DNA of 64,000 nucleotides from Haematobia irritans. Its lineage: Eukaryota; Arthropoda; Insecta; Diptera; Muscidae. Below the pieces are notes generated by a model that was given only the letters and a program-made list of their open reading frames with translations, was not told the origin of the DNA and ran no database searches. Both the position numbers and the translations under genes were made by a program. Within the stretch, counting starts at the first letter, position 1; each line of letters begins with the position of its first letter. This document shows, in pieces, positions 23,033-34,194 of this stretch. Where the stretch lies: the NCBI RefSeq assembly GCF_050003625.1, contig NC_134398.1, positions 24,521,211 to 24,585,210 on the forward strand, given 5' to 3'.

Positions 23033-24764
23033 TTGTCCTTTAATTTGCATACTTCGGTAATAGCGAGAATTGTTTTTTGAAACTGAGATTTTCTGTGACA
23101 AACACCACCACCATCTTTTAAAGGGAAAATAAAAACTTGATATTCATTTTTTTTCCTTAGACACAAACAACTTCCTAGAGACTTGTATAGTTACAATTTA
23201 TACGCTCAATTTTTTTTTTTTCTAAAGCTTCAGCTAATAGAGTTGTAATACTAACTAAGCTCTTTATCTTTTTAACAATAAAAGGACGGTTTTTAATAAA
23301 AGTCCTAACGATATTGAAAAACACAATTTTTTCTCTCTTCTGATGCAATGTAGAAATGGGAAATTGTTGCTGCGGATTTCTCGAAATTAATTTCTGTAAA
23401 GAATTTACTGAATGGGAATTAGAACTAGATTCACAGATGACAGTACAAAAAAATCTGCAAAATCGAATTTTATGAAGGTTGATAGTCTGGCTCCTAGTGC
23501 ATACCAACTGCACAACCAGATTCTTTTCTATTCTACTACCAAATCGATTTTTTGTGCTTTACCAGTAATCAAAATTAGGATCAGTTTAACGATTAATTTT
23601 TTTCTGTGTAATATTTACAAAAATTATAGTTTGAATTTTCAATCTCTGCCATCTCAATAACCAAACATTTCCTATCAATGGTCCTTGTGCAACGATGACA
23701 TTTATGACTTCAACAATTTCCTCTAACTTTCCCTAATTGCTTTCGGCGTCAATAGGAAATCGAAAAGAGCACTACTTTCTCAACGAGACATTTATTCCAT
23801 TTTTTCATACAAATAGCAAGATTGAGGTTCACATAAAGAAACATCGGGGACAAAATCATAGTGAAAACTATAACTGTCTTTACCATTTACCAAGGTCCTC
23901 TTTCGAGATATTTCCTTCTTTTTCCCATTGCCTTGGGCACAAATACTACAAACAGATAGGCCTTCAATCATACCTGTCAATATGCCGCGTATTTTTTCTA
24001 AACGGAAATTAAAAAATAACCATTTAAGTAAATGACACGGAGATATTCAGCTCACCACATAAAACGATGAATGTAAAAGGAAGAGAAAGTAAATGGGAGA
24101 GTACTGGTTGTCAGCCTCAGCGCAGAAAGCAAGGACTTTCCAAAGGATGTTCAATGTTAGCCACAGTGATATTTTGTGGTAATGTAACTCATTACTGGCA
24201 AATGGCAGTCGAAATAAATGATAAGAACTCAATGGAGGGTGATAAACAACAACAAAAATGGGAAATGGAAACTACAGAAAGCGCAAATATAAAGGAAAAC
24301 GTAGCAAGGGAAAGTAGACAATGAAAGTATATGAAGTAAAAGGCGACTTTTTTCAAGCCCATAATGTTATGGTTGGCCTTTTTGTTGAATGTACATATCT
24401 TTGAATTGCTCATTTGTGCTAAAAAAAAAAAACAAATAACAACAAAATACAATGAGAAACTGAAAAATGTATATGTATCTTTAATGATTTTAAAGGATAT
24501 CCTTTAAAAGGTTATCGATATAAAAATCATCAAAAGTTTATATATCTGATGAAAGAAAACGACTTGGGAAAAAGGTGAATATTGTATATTGAGCATTGAG
24601 GAAAATTTCGCTATTATGATATAAAGAAATAAATATAAAAAAGAAATATTTCCACATAGCTGTTGTAAACACGGTAGAAGAGGTCGATCGAAGGGAATTT
24701 TTGGAAAGAACTGTACCAAAAACTTCTAGAAAATTATGTAGAAATTTAGAAAAATGTGAAAAAT
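23033..24764. other. Low-copy spacer; perfect 22-bp palindrome at 24,488-24,509
   Basis: This 1.7-kb segment is less repetitive than most of the window and contains several open frames of 60-112 codons on both strands, none with a domain I recognise. No start or splice context supports one over another. TTTTAAAGGATATCCTTTAA plus AA at 24,488-24,509 is a perfect palindrome of unknown significance. It may be host intron or intergenic sequence. Confidence 0.45.
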
Positions 24765-26568
24765 ATTGCCAAAATATTATTTCTATAAAAAAATCTATCT
24801 CAATTTTCTTTCTATAGAAAGTTGTTTGTCAAAATTTTATTTCTATTGTAAATTTTGTCAAGATTTTTTTTTCTATAGAAAATTTTATTTCAAAATGTTG
24901 TCAAAAATTTATTTCTATAGAATATGTTGTCAAAATTTTATTTCTATAGAAAATATTGTCAAAATTTTATTTCTACAGAAAATTTTGTAAAAAATTTACT
25001 TCTATAGAAAATTTTGTCAAAATGTTGTCAAAAATTTATTTCTATTGAAAATTTTGTCAAAATTTCTTTCTATAGAATATTTTGTCAAAAATTTACTTCT
25101 ATAGAAAATTTTGTCAAAAATTTACTTCTATAGAAAATTTAGTCAACATTTTATTTCTATCGAAAATTTTGTCAAAATTTTATTTCTATCGAAAATTTTG
25201 TCAAAATTTTATTTCTATAGAAAATTTTCTCTATATTTCATTTCCATAGAAAATTTTGTCAAAACTTTGTTTCTATAGAAAATTTTGTCAAAACTGTATT
25301 TCTATAGAGAAATTTTGGCAACATTTTATTTCTATAGAAAATTTTATCAAAATTTTAGTTCTATGGAAAATTTTGTCAAAATTTTATTTCTATAGAAAAT
25401 TTTGTCAAAATTTTATTTTTATAGAAAATTTTCTCAATATTTTATTTCTATAGAAAATTTTCTCTATATTTCATTTCCATAGAAAATTTTGTCAAAATTT
25501 TGTTTCAAAACTGTATTTCTATAGAGAAATTTTGTCAACATCTTAATTCTATAGAAAATTTTATAAAAATTTTAGTTCTATGGAAAATTTTGTCAAAATT
25601 TTATTTCTATAGAAAATTTTGTCAAAATTTTATTTCTATCGAAAATTTTGTCAAAATTTTATTTCTATAGAAAATTTTCTCTATATTTCATTTCCATAGA
25701 AAATTTTGTCAAAACTTTGTTTCTATAGAAAATTTTGTCAAAACTGTATTTCTATAGAGAAATTTTGTCAACATTTTATTTCTATAGAAAATTTTATCAA
25801 AATTTTAGTTCTATGGAAAATTTTGTCAAAATTTTATTTCTATAGAAAATTTTGTCAAAATTTTATTTTTATAGAAAATTTTCTCAATATTTTATTTCTA
25901 TAGAAAATTTTCTCTATATTTCATTTCCATAGAAAATTTTGTCAAAATTTTGTTTCAAAACTGTATTTCTATAGAGAAATTTTGTCAACATTTTATTTCT
26001 ATAGAAAATTTTATAAAAATTTTAGTTCTATGGAAAATTTTGTCAAAATTTTATTTCTATAGAAAATTTTGTCAAAATTTTATTTTTATAGAAAATTTTC
26101 TCAATATTTTATTTCTATCGAAAATTTTGTCAACATTTTATATCTATTGAAAATTTTGTCAACATTTTATTTGTATAGAAATATCACAATGGACTGAATA
26201 GTCTAAGTGAGCCTGAAACTTAATCGATCTGCCACTTTAACCTAACCTATTTGTATAGAAAATTCTCTCAAAATTTTATTTCTATAGAAAATTTTGTCAA
26301 AATTTTATTTCTATCGAAAATTTTGTCAAAATTTTATTTCAATAGAAAATTTTCTCTATATTTCATTTCCATAGAAAATGTTGTTTCTATAGAAAATTTT
26401 GTCAAAACTGTATTTCTATAGAGAAATTTTGTCAAAATTTTATTTCTATAGAAAATTTTATCAAAATTTTAGTTCTATGGAAAATTTTGTCAAAATTTTA
26501 TTTTTATAGAAAATTTTGTCAAAATTTTATTTCTATAGAAAATTTTGTCAAAATTTTATTTCTGATTT
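24765..26568 (-). repeat. 29-bp minisatellite array, block 6, with 450-bp higher-order repeat
   Basis: Reverse-orientation units with a clear higher-order period. The variant CTATATTTCATTTCCATAG starts at 25231, 25463, 25681, 25913 and 26356. Successive steps are 232 (8 units), 218 (8 units minus a 14-bp deletion at TTTTGTTTCAAAACTG) and 232, so the composite period is 450 bp. The first two cycles are nearly identical. A 5'-truncated SINE interrupts it at 26,182-26,247. The array ends where GATTTCAGCTTAAAACC begins. Confidence 0.94.
26182..26247 (+). mobile_element. 5'-truncated SINE inserted in the array, with 14-bp TSD
   Basis: TATCACAATGGACTGAATAG, then TCTAAGTGAGCCTGA, is the 3' part of the SINE at 32,665-33,020 and ends in CTAACCTAACC-type tail. 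The array motif TATTTGTATAGAAA is present on both sides (26,168-26,181 and 26,248-26,261), a 14-bp target-site duplication. The insertion was by target-primed reverse transcription and postdates the local array unit. Confidence 0.85.
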
Positions 26569-27032
26569 CAGCTTAAAACCATGCATTGAGAACAAAAAGA
26601 TTAACGAACAAAACCAACAATAACAAAACAAAACGAATGAAAAAAGAGGAAGCACGCTCAAAATAAACTGCACTCAAATCCACGATTTGACGGTGGCAAC
26701 GGAAAAGAGATATGTTTGTACGAATTTATTTCGGCATAAGCCGGCTATCATGTAAAACCTTTTTTCGGAAGGTTCAAGTGAGGTTCATTGTTGGGTTTAA
26801 TGAACTGAAAATTGGTTGATAGTTTTGCTGCAAGTAGATGATGCTGATGAGGAATGTGGTAATTCCGAAACGTGCGTCCATCCAACCATCTATAGGGCTT
26901 TGCCCAAAAAAATTTGACAATCAATCTTTTCCTCTGTTTGTTAAGCTACACTTGTAGTTTAGTCAATGCATGGTTTTAAGCTGAAATCAGAAACAACAAC
27001 AATGATTAAAGAACAAAACCAACAATAACAAA
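26569..27032 (-). mobile_element. Dispersed element F with foldback ends (copy 1)
   Basis: The left edge TGATTTCAGCTTAAAACCAT and the right edge ATGGTTTTAAGCTGAAATCA are inverted copies. The interior contains TTTCGGCATAAGCCGGCTAT, AAACCTTTTTTCGGAAGGTT and GATGATGCTGATGAGGAATG, then TGGTAATTCCGAAACG. The same segment occurs in opposite orientation at 60,430-60,827, and a hairpin derivative lies at 53,543-53,624. All three abut 29-bp arrays, through AACAATAACAAAACAAAATT at this copy's right edge. No protein is encoded. Superfamily unknown. Confidence 0.72.
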
Positions 27033-27812
27033 ACAAAATTTTATTTCCATAGAAAATTTTCTCAATATTTTATTTCTATAGAAAATTTTGTCAAAATTGT
27101 ATTTCTATAGAGAAACTTTGTGAAAATTTTATTTCTATAGAAAATGTTGTTAACATTTTATTTGTATAGAAAATGTTGTCAACATTTTATTTCTGTAGAA
27201 AATTTTGTCAAAATTTTATTTCTATAGAAAATTGTATCAAAATTGTATTGCTATAAAAAATTTTGTCAAAATTGTATTTCTATAGAGAAATTTTGCCAAA
27301 ATTTTATTTCTATAGAAAATTTTGTAAAAACTTTATTTCTATAGAAAACTTTCTCTAAATTTTATTTCTATCAAAAATGTTATCAATATTTTATTTCTAT
27401 AGAGATATTTTGCCAAAATCTTTATGTCAAAATTTTATTTCTATAGAAAATTTTGTCAAAATTATATTTATATAGAAAATTTTGTCAAAACTTTATTTCT
27501 ATAGAAAACTTTCTCTCAATTTTATTTCTATTGAAAATTTTATCAATATTTTATTTCTACAGAGAAATTTTGTCAAAATATTTATATAGAAAATTTTCTC
27601 AAAATTTTATTTCTATAGAAAATTTTTTCAAAATTTTATTTCTATAGAAAATTTTCTCAAAATTTTATTTTTATAGAAAGTTTTGTCACAATTTTATTTC
27701 TATAGAAAATGTTGTCAAAATTTTATTTCTATAGAACATTTTGTCAAAATTGTATTTCTATCGAGAAATTTTGTCAAAATTTTATTTCCATAGCCAATTG
27801 TCAAAATTTTAT
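27033..27812 (-). repeat. 29-bp minisatellite array, block 7
   Basis: About 26 reverse units starting directly at the right edge of element F. A variant AACTTTCTCTAAATTTT occurs here and again in block 8, showing close kinship between the two blocks. Confidence 0.92.
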
Positions 27813-27910
27813 CTATCGTCTATGAAAATTTGCAAATTTGACGACAAAATTTATTATTACTATTATTATTATTTTTTTTAATTAAAATAGCTTTCCTTGT
27901 AAAAAAAAAA
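27813..27910. repeat. Duplicated junction segment (copy 1; second copy 29,191-29,290)
   Basis: TCTATGAAAATTTGCAAATT, then TGACGACAAAATTTATTATT, a (TTA)n tract and AAATAGCTTTCCTTG. The same string follows block 8 at about 29,205-29,275, offset by 1381 bp (GACGAC at 27,840 and 29,221). The array between them is therefore part of a large local duplication. Confidence 0.85.
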
Positions 27911-29190
27911 CTTTATTTCTATAGAAAACTTTCTCCAAATTTTATTTCTATCGAAAATTTTATCAATATTTTATTTCTATAGAGACATGTTGTCAAAATA
28001 TTTATATAGAAAATTTTCTCAAAATTGTATTTCTATAGAAAATTTTGTCAAAATTTTATTTCTATCGAAAATTTTGTCAAAATTTTATTTCTATAGAAAA
28101 TTTTCTCTATATTTCATTTCCATAGAAAACTTTCTCTAAATTTTATTTCTATCGAAAATTTTATCAATATTTTATTTCTATAGAAAATTTTCTCAATATT
28201 TTATTTCTATAGAAAATTTTGTCAAAATTTTATTTCTATAGAAAATTTTGTTCAAATTCTATTTCTATAGAAAATTTTGTTAAAATTTTATTTCTGTAGA
28301 AAATTTTGTCAAATATTCATTTCTAAAGAAAATTTTGTCAAAATTTTATTTCTATAGAAAATTTTCTCAATATTTTATTTCTATAGAAAACTTTCTCTAA
28401 ATTTTATTTCTATCGAAAATTTTCTCAAAATTTTATTTCTATAGAAAATTTTCTCAACATTTTATTTCTATAGAAAATTTTCTCAATATTTTATTTCTAC
28501 AGAAAACTTTCTCTAAATTTTATTTCTATCGAAAATTTTATCAATATTTTATTTCTATAGAGAATTTTCTCAAAATTTTATTTCTATAGAAAATTTTCTC
28601 AGTATTTTATTTCTATAGAAAATTTTGTTAAAATTTTATTTCTGTAGAAAATTTTGTCAAATATTCATTTCTAAAGAAAATTTTGTCAAAATTTTAGTTC
28701 TATAGAAAATTTTCTCAATATTTTATTTCTATAGAAAACTTTCTCTAAATTTTATTTCTATCGAAAATTTTCTCAAAATTTTATTTCTATAGAAAATTTT
28801 CTCAACATTTTATTTCTATAGAAAATTTTCTCAATATTTTATTTCTATAGAAAACTTTCTCTAAATTTTATTTCTATAGAAAACTTTCTCTAAATTTTAT
28901 TTCTATCGAAAATTTTATCAATATTTTATTTCTATAGAGAATTTTCTCAAAATTTTATTTCTATAGAAAATTTTCTCAGTATTTTATTTCTATAGAGAAA
29001 TTTTGTCAAAATATTTATATAGAAAATTTTCTCAAAATTTTATTTCTATAGAAATTTTTCTCAAAATCTTATTTTTATAGAAAATTTTGTCACAATTTTA
29101 TTTCTATAGAAAATTTTGTCAAAATTTTATTTCTATAGAACACTTTGTCAAAATTGTATTTCTATCGAGAAATTTTGTCAAAATTTTATC
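27911..29190 (-). repeat. 29-bp minisatellite array, block 8
   Basis: Reverse units with a 348-bp higher-order repeat (12 units), marked by AAATATTCATTTCTAAAG at 28,311 and 28,659. CTTTCTCTAAATTTTATTTC followed by TATCG recurs in each cycle. Confidence 0.93.
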
Positions 29191-30211
29191 TATCTATCGT
29201 CTATGATAATTTGCAAATTTGACGACAAAATTTATTATTATTATTTTTTTTTTAAATTCAAATAGCTTTCCTTGCAATGAATTTGTGTTTAAAATACCGC
29301 GCACAGGTATTTCTTGCTGCAATGACCACTCAGAATTTTCAGCAATTTTTAATTGTGCTTTTGCACTACTAAAGTATATTTAAAATTGATTTTTTATACG
29401 GTCCATTTATTTTTCCTTTGAAAGCTTTATGAAAAAGGAAACTGTGAAATCGTTCTGATTAATGACTTTCCAAACAAAAGGAAATACAGAGAAGCAAAAA
29501 GAGTGGAATATAACGTAAAAGTTTCTCCCTAGTGCCAAATTAAATTTAAACTTTCTTTTGATTAAATGTTTACTGAAGTTGAGTTTCATGATTGCTTTTC
29601 AGCATCTTTTTGTATTATTCATTTACTTAGACTTCAGCATCGAACGAATTAAAAAGAAATGGAAAACAATATGACAGGATCTCACAAAAAAATTAATAGA
29701 GTTTTAAAATTTCTTTTTTTTTTCGCCGACATTCTATTTTCATTTATTTTCGCTTATAAAGTGCCATCAAATAATTGATGGAATGACATTAACTGCAAAA
29801 GTTTTCTTTTCTTTTATTTATTTTTTTATTTTCCTTTTTCATGCCATTGGTATAGTTTATATTTCGTGGAGAAGGACTTTTCTATGGAGTTTGCTTTTAT
29901 TTTGGGAAAAGCCTAAAGCAAGAATCACTTTGAGATTTAATTTCCTAAAATATATCTCAAGGAACACTCAAAAAATTCTTGGCATAGTTTCAACGAATTT
30001 GACCTTGGCAATACAAGTAATGACCGATTGCGTTAATGGATTTAGGCTATATAAAGAGGAAGAGGATGAGACTGTATTGCATAAACTAGCCTGTCGACCA
30101 TATGTTGACTACTGCGCAATGTGTAGCACCTTGAGGCAGAATTCGATAACCTCAATCTGAGTATAGTAATAGAGGCATTGTCAAATTGATTTTTTGTTTT
30201 ATATCACGGCT
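29191..30211. other. Low-copy spacer with an unassigned 125-codon frame
   Basis: Starts with the second copy of the duplicated junction segment. At 29,783-30,160 on the plus strand an open frame of 125 codons begins with a hydrophobic stretch (FFSFIYFFIFLFHAIGIVYI) and ends with an acidic, cysteine-containing tail (KEEEDETVLHKLACRPYVDY). I recognise no family. It is the longest non-repeat frame in the window, but there is no independent support for expression, so I do not call it a gene. Confidence 0.4.
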
Positions 30212-32534
30212 AATTTCTATAGAAAATTTTGTCAAAATTTTATGTCTACACAAAATTGTTTTTTTAAATTTTATTTCTATAGAAAATTTTCTCAAAATTT
30301 TATTTCTATATAAAAGTTTGTGAAAATATATTTCTATAAAGAATTTTCTCAACATTTTATTTCTATAGAAAATTTTCTCAAAATTTTATTTCTATAGAAA
30401 ATTTTGTGTAAATTTTATTTCTATCGAAAATTTTGTCAAAATTTTATTTTTATAGAAAATTTTGTCAAAATTTTATTTCTATAGAAAATTTTGTCAAAAT
30501 TTTATTTCTATCGAAAATTTTGTCACAATTTTATTTCTATAGATATTTTTCTCAAAATTTTATTTCTATAAAAAAATTTGTGAAAATTTTATTTCTATAG
30601 AAAATTTTGTCAAAATTTTATTTCTATAGAAAATTTTGTCAAAAATTTATTTCTATAGAAAATTTTGTCAAAATTTTATTTCTATAGAAAATTTTGTCAA
30701 AATGTTATTTCTATAGAAAAATTTGTCAATATTTTATTTCTATAGAAATTGTTCTCAAAATTTTATTTCTATAGAAAATTTTGTAAAAATGTTATTTCTA
30801 TAAAAATTTTTGTACAAATTTTATTTTAATAGAAAATTTTGTCATAATTTTATTTCTATAGAAAATTTTGTCAAAATTTTATTTCTACAGAAAGTTTTGT
30901 CAAAATTTTATTTCTATAGAAAGTTTTTATAAAATTTTTATTTTTACAGAAAATTTTGTCAAAATTTTATTTCTATAGAAAATTTTGTCAAATTTTTATT
31001 TCTAGAGAAAATTTTGTTAAAATTTTATTTCTATAGAAAATTTTGTCAAAATTTTATTTTTATAAAAAATTTTGTCAACATTTTATTTCTAGAGAAAATT
31101 TTGTTAAAATTTTATTTCTAGAGAAAGTTTTGTCAAAATATTAGTTTTTTCTTCAAATTTTATTCTATAAAAAATTTTGTCAAAATTTCGTTTCTATACA
31201 AATTTTTGTAAAAATTTTATTTCTATAGAAATTTTTGTAAAAATTTTATTTCTATAGACAATTTTATGAAAATTTTATTTCTATAGAAAATTTTGTGAAA
31301 TTTTTATTTCTATAGAAATTTTTGTCAAAATTTTATTTCTATAGAAAATTTTGTTAAAATTTTATTTCTAGAAAAAATGTTGTTAAAATTTTATTTCTAT
31401 AGAAAATTGTCAAAATTTTATTTTTATAAAAAAAATTGTCAAAATTTTATTTCTATATAAAATTTTGTCATTACTTTATTTCTATAGAAAATTTTGTCAT
31501 AATTTTTTTTCTATAGAAAATTTTATCAAAATTTTATTTCTATAAAAAAATTAGAAAATTTTGTCAAAATTTTATTTCTAGAGAAAATTTTGTCAAATTT
31601 TATTTTTATAAAAAATTTTGTCAAAATTTTATTTCTATAGAAAATTTTGTGAAAATTTTATTTCTATAGAAATTTTTCTCAAAATTTTATTTCTATAAAA
31701 AAATTTGTCAAAATTTTATTTCTATAGAAAATTTTGTGAAAATTTTATTTCTATAGAAAATTTTGTCAAAATTTTATTTCTATAAAAAAATTAGAAAATT
31801 TTGTCAAAATTTTATTTCTATAGACATTTTTGTAAAAATTTTATTTCTTTAGAAAATTTTGTCCAATTTTTATTTCTGTAGAAAAATTTCCCAAAATTTT
31901 ATCGCTATAGAAAATGTTTTCAAAATTTTATTTCTATAGAAAAATTTGTCAAAAATTTATATTTCTATAAAATAAAATTTAGTAACAATTTTAAATTTCT
32001 ATATAAAATTTTGTCAAAATGTTATTTCTTTTGAAAATTTTGTTTCTATAGACAATTTTGTCAAAATGTTTTCTCGTTTTGAAAATTTTGTTTCTATAGA
32101 ATGGTTCTCAAAAATGTATTTCTATGGAAAGTTTTCTCAAAATTTTATGTCTATAGAAAATTTTTCTCAAAATTTTATTGCAATAGCAAATTTTCTCAAA
32201 ATTTTATTTATATAGAAAATTTTCTTAAAATTTTATTTCGATTGCAAAATTTTATTTTTATAGAAAATTTTTTCAAATTTTTATTTCTATAGAAAATTTT
32301 GTTAAAATTTTTTGTTAAAATTTTTTCTCAAAATTTTATTTACATAGAAAATTTTCTTAAAATTTTATTTCTATTGAAAATTTTTGCAAAATTTTATTTA
32401 TATAGAAAATTTTAGCAAAATTTTATTTATACAGAAAATTTTTGCAAAATTTTATTTATTTAGAAAATTTTGTCAAAATTTTATTTCTACAGAAAATTTT
32501 TTCAAAATTTTATTGCTATAGGAAATTTTGTCAA
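30212..32534 (-). repeat. 29-bp minisatellite array, block 9
   Basis: About 80 reverse units with many small indels, so older-looking than block 3. An unusual insertion variant, TATAAAAAAATTAGAAAA, occurs at 31,541 and 31,781, exactly 240 bp apart, marking a local duplication. The block ends at TTTTGTCAAAACACGACAGA. Confidence 0.92.
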
Positions 32535-32651
32535 AACACGACAGAGCCACTTTCGTGCCAGGGATTTGAATTCAAATTTAAATTTAATACCAACATCTTT
32601 AAATGAATCTCAAAATCTTTAAATCGAAGTGAACTCCATGGCTTGGAGTGT

Positions 32652-33033
32652 TAGAATAAATAGGTTAGGTTAGGTTAGGTTAGGTTAGGTTATGTGGCAG
32701 CCCGATGTATCAGGCTCACTTAGACTATTCAGTCCATTGTGATACCACATTGGTGAACTTCTCTCTTATCACTGAGTGCTGCCCGTTTCCATGTTAAGCT
32801 CAATGACAAGGGACCTCCTTTTTATAGCCGAGTCCGAACGGCGTTACACATTGCAGTGAAACCACTTAGAGAAGCTTTGAAACCCTCAGAAATGTCACCA
32901 GCATTACTGAGGTGGGATAATCCACCGCTGAAAAACTTTTTGGTGTTCGGTCGTAGTAGGAATCGAACCCACGACCTTGTGTATGCAAGGCGGGCATGCT
33001 AACCATTGCACCACGGTGGCTAGAATAAATAGG
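32652..33033. repeat. 13-bp target-site duplications of the SINE
   Basis: TAGAATAAATAGG occurs at 32,652-32,664 and again at 33,021-33,033, exactly flanking the SINE. A perfect direct repeat of this length is expected from target-primed reverse transcription. Confidence 0.93.
32665..33020 (-). mobile_element. Complete tRNA-derived SINE
   Basis: Read on the reverse strand, the 5' head starts GCCACCGTGGTGCAATGG and contains a pol III A box (TGGTGCAATGGTTA, complement of 33,000-33,013) and a perfect B box (GGTTCGATTCC, complement of 32,959-32,969). These mark a tRNA-like internal promoter. A body of about 260 bp without coding capacity follows (AACGCCGTTCGGACTCGG, GGACTGAATAGTCTAAGTG). The 3' tail is six CCTAA-type pentamers. 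At 356 bp with perfect TSDs it is a full-length and fairly young copy. It needs a LINE partner for reverse transcription; none is intact here. Truncated relatives lie at 26,182 and 63,734. Confidence 0.93.
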
Positions 33034-34194
33034 AAAGTTGTTTTTTTTTCACTGTACATGTCAGTAGATTTTGTAAAGATGATTTTATGGTCTCCTGGTG
33101 GATGGAGTACATAATTGTCAAGAGTCAAGTATTTTCATTTTAGTTTAGTCGAGCGTTTCACAGTTTTTTCTTACGAATTATGCAAATGATAAGAATATTT
33201 CGTTGTCATCCCATTTGTCTTTTTTTGGAGATGTTTAACAAATTTCCATGAGTACGTATTTTTTGCTTTGCTTTCATTGTAGATGTTTTAGCTCTTTATC
33301 ATTCAATTCAAATTTATTAGAAATGCGTTTCAATTTTTACTGGCATTTGAAAAAATGTTCCCCACCTCCTCCCTCTTCTCATCCTCGTACTACTCGACAG
33401 CTGATGCTGCTCTTAGTGAAGATGGGTGATGGGTAATTTGCGTGAGCGTGTGATTGTCATACAAAATGGAAATTCCATTGATATTCAATTGTATGCCAAT
33501 TCCATAATCGAATTTGAAAAGTATTTGAAGCCTAACAAAACCGAATGTCAATTCCACGCATTGTTTCGGGAAAGAAAGAACAAAAAGGTCACCGCCTTCT
33601 CTCAGTTAGTCAAAAAAAAAAAAATCTAGCAAGAAAACATTTTAAATTGCTGGGAAAACCGTTAACCATCATTATCATACTGAATGGTTGAAATGGTATA
33701 CAAAAAAGACCTTGCAATATTTTTCCTTAATAGCTAAAAGGAAATAAATGGATTTAAATTACCACAAAAGAGCAATTTAAAAAAAAAATAGAATTTTGTG
33801 GCATTGAATTTTTTGGAAAGAGAGGTGTGTCACACAATTATCGCCCTGCGTATCTTTATGAGATTTCTCCGAGTTTTTTTTTAACCACGAGATTTCAATG
33901 GTTTCCTATGGGAGTATCCCATCGATGAAAATGGGGTGGAAATAACGAATTGACGGATTTTTTTTTTTCATTTAAAAATAAATGGTAGTCACTCGAGTTT
34001 AAAAAGTGAAAGGACAATCAATAGTCGTTAGAGAAAAAAAAACATAACAACGAATTTAAATTTGATCAAATAATGTCCAATGCCTTTTGGTTAAATTGAA
34101 AAGAACAAACCAAGAAACATCCCTAAATCTAGCCAAAAAGCAAGGGAAATGTTATTTTTGGATCCGCAATTGGTGAAAAATTTGCTCTAAAATT
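33034..34194. other. Low-copy spacer
   Basis: No recognised gene. Small overlapping frames at 33,248-33,436 and 33,426-33,629 have no known domain, although 33,400-33,620 is slightly less AT-rich than its surroundings. Homopolymer A or T runs are at 33,608, 33,778 and 33,960. The stretch ends where array block 10 begins after AAAATTTGCTCTAAAATT. Confidence 0.4.

Noticed and set aside
23175..23513. A 112-codon reverse frame
   Set aside because: No family recognised, and it lies in a spacer with similar-sized frames on the other strand.
29783..30160. A 125-codon host gene
   Set aside because: No recognised domain, a hydrophobic AT-rich start and no supporting context. It is kept only as a note in the spacer entry.
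32665..32692. Telomeric (TTAGG)n repeat
   Set aside because: It is only six units long, forms the 3' tail of a SINE and lies inside its 13-bp target duplication, so it is not a telomere or an interstitial telomere fusion.
32944..33020. A functional tRNA gene on the reverse strand
   Set aside because: A and B boxes are present, but the sequence continues into a SINE body with TSDs, and no complete cloverleaf acceptor pairing is evident.
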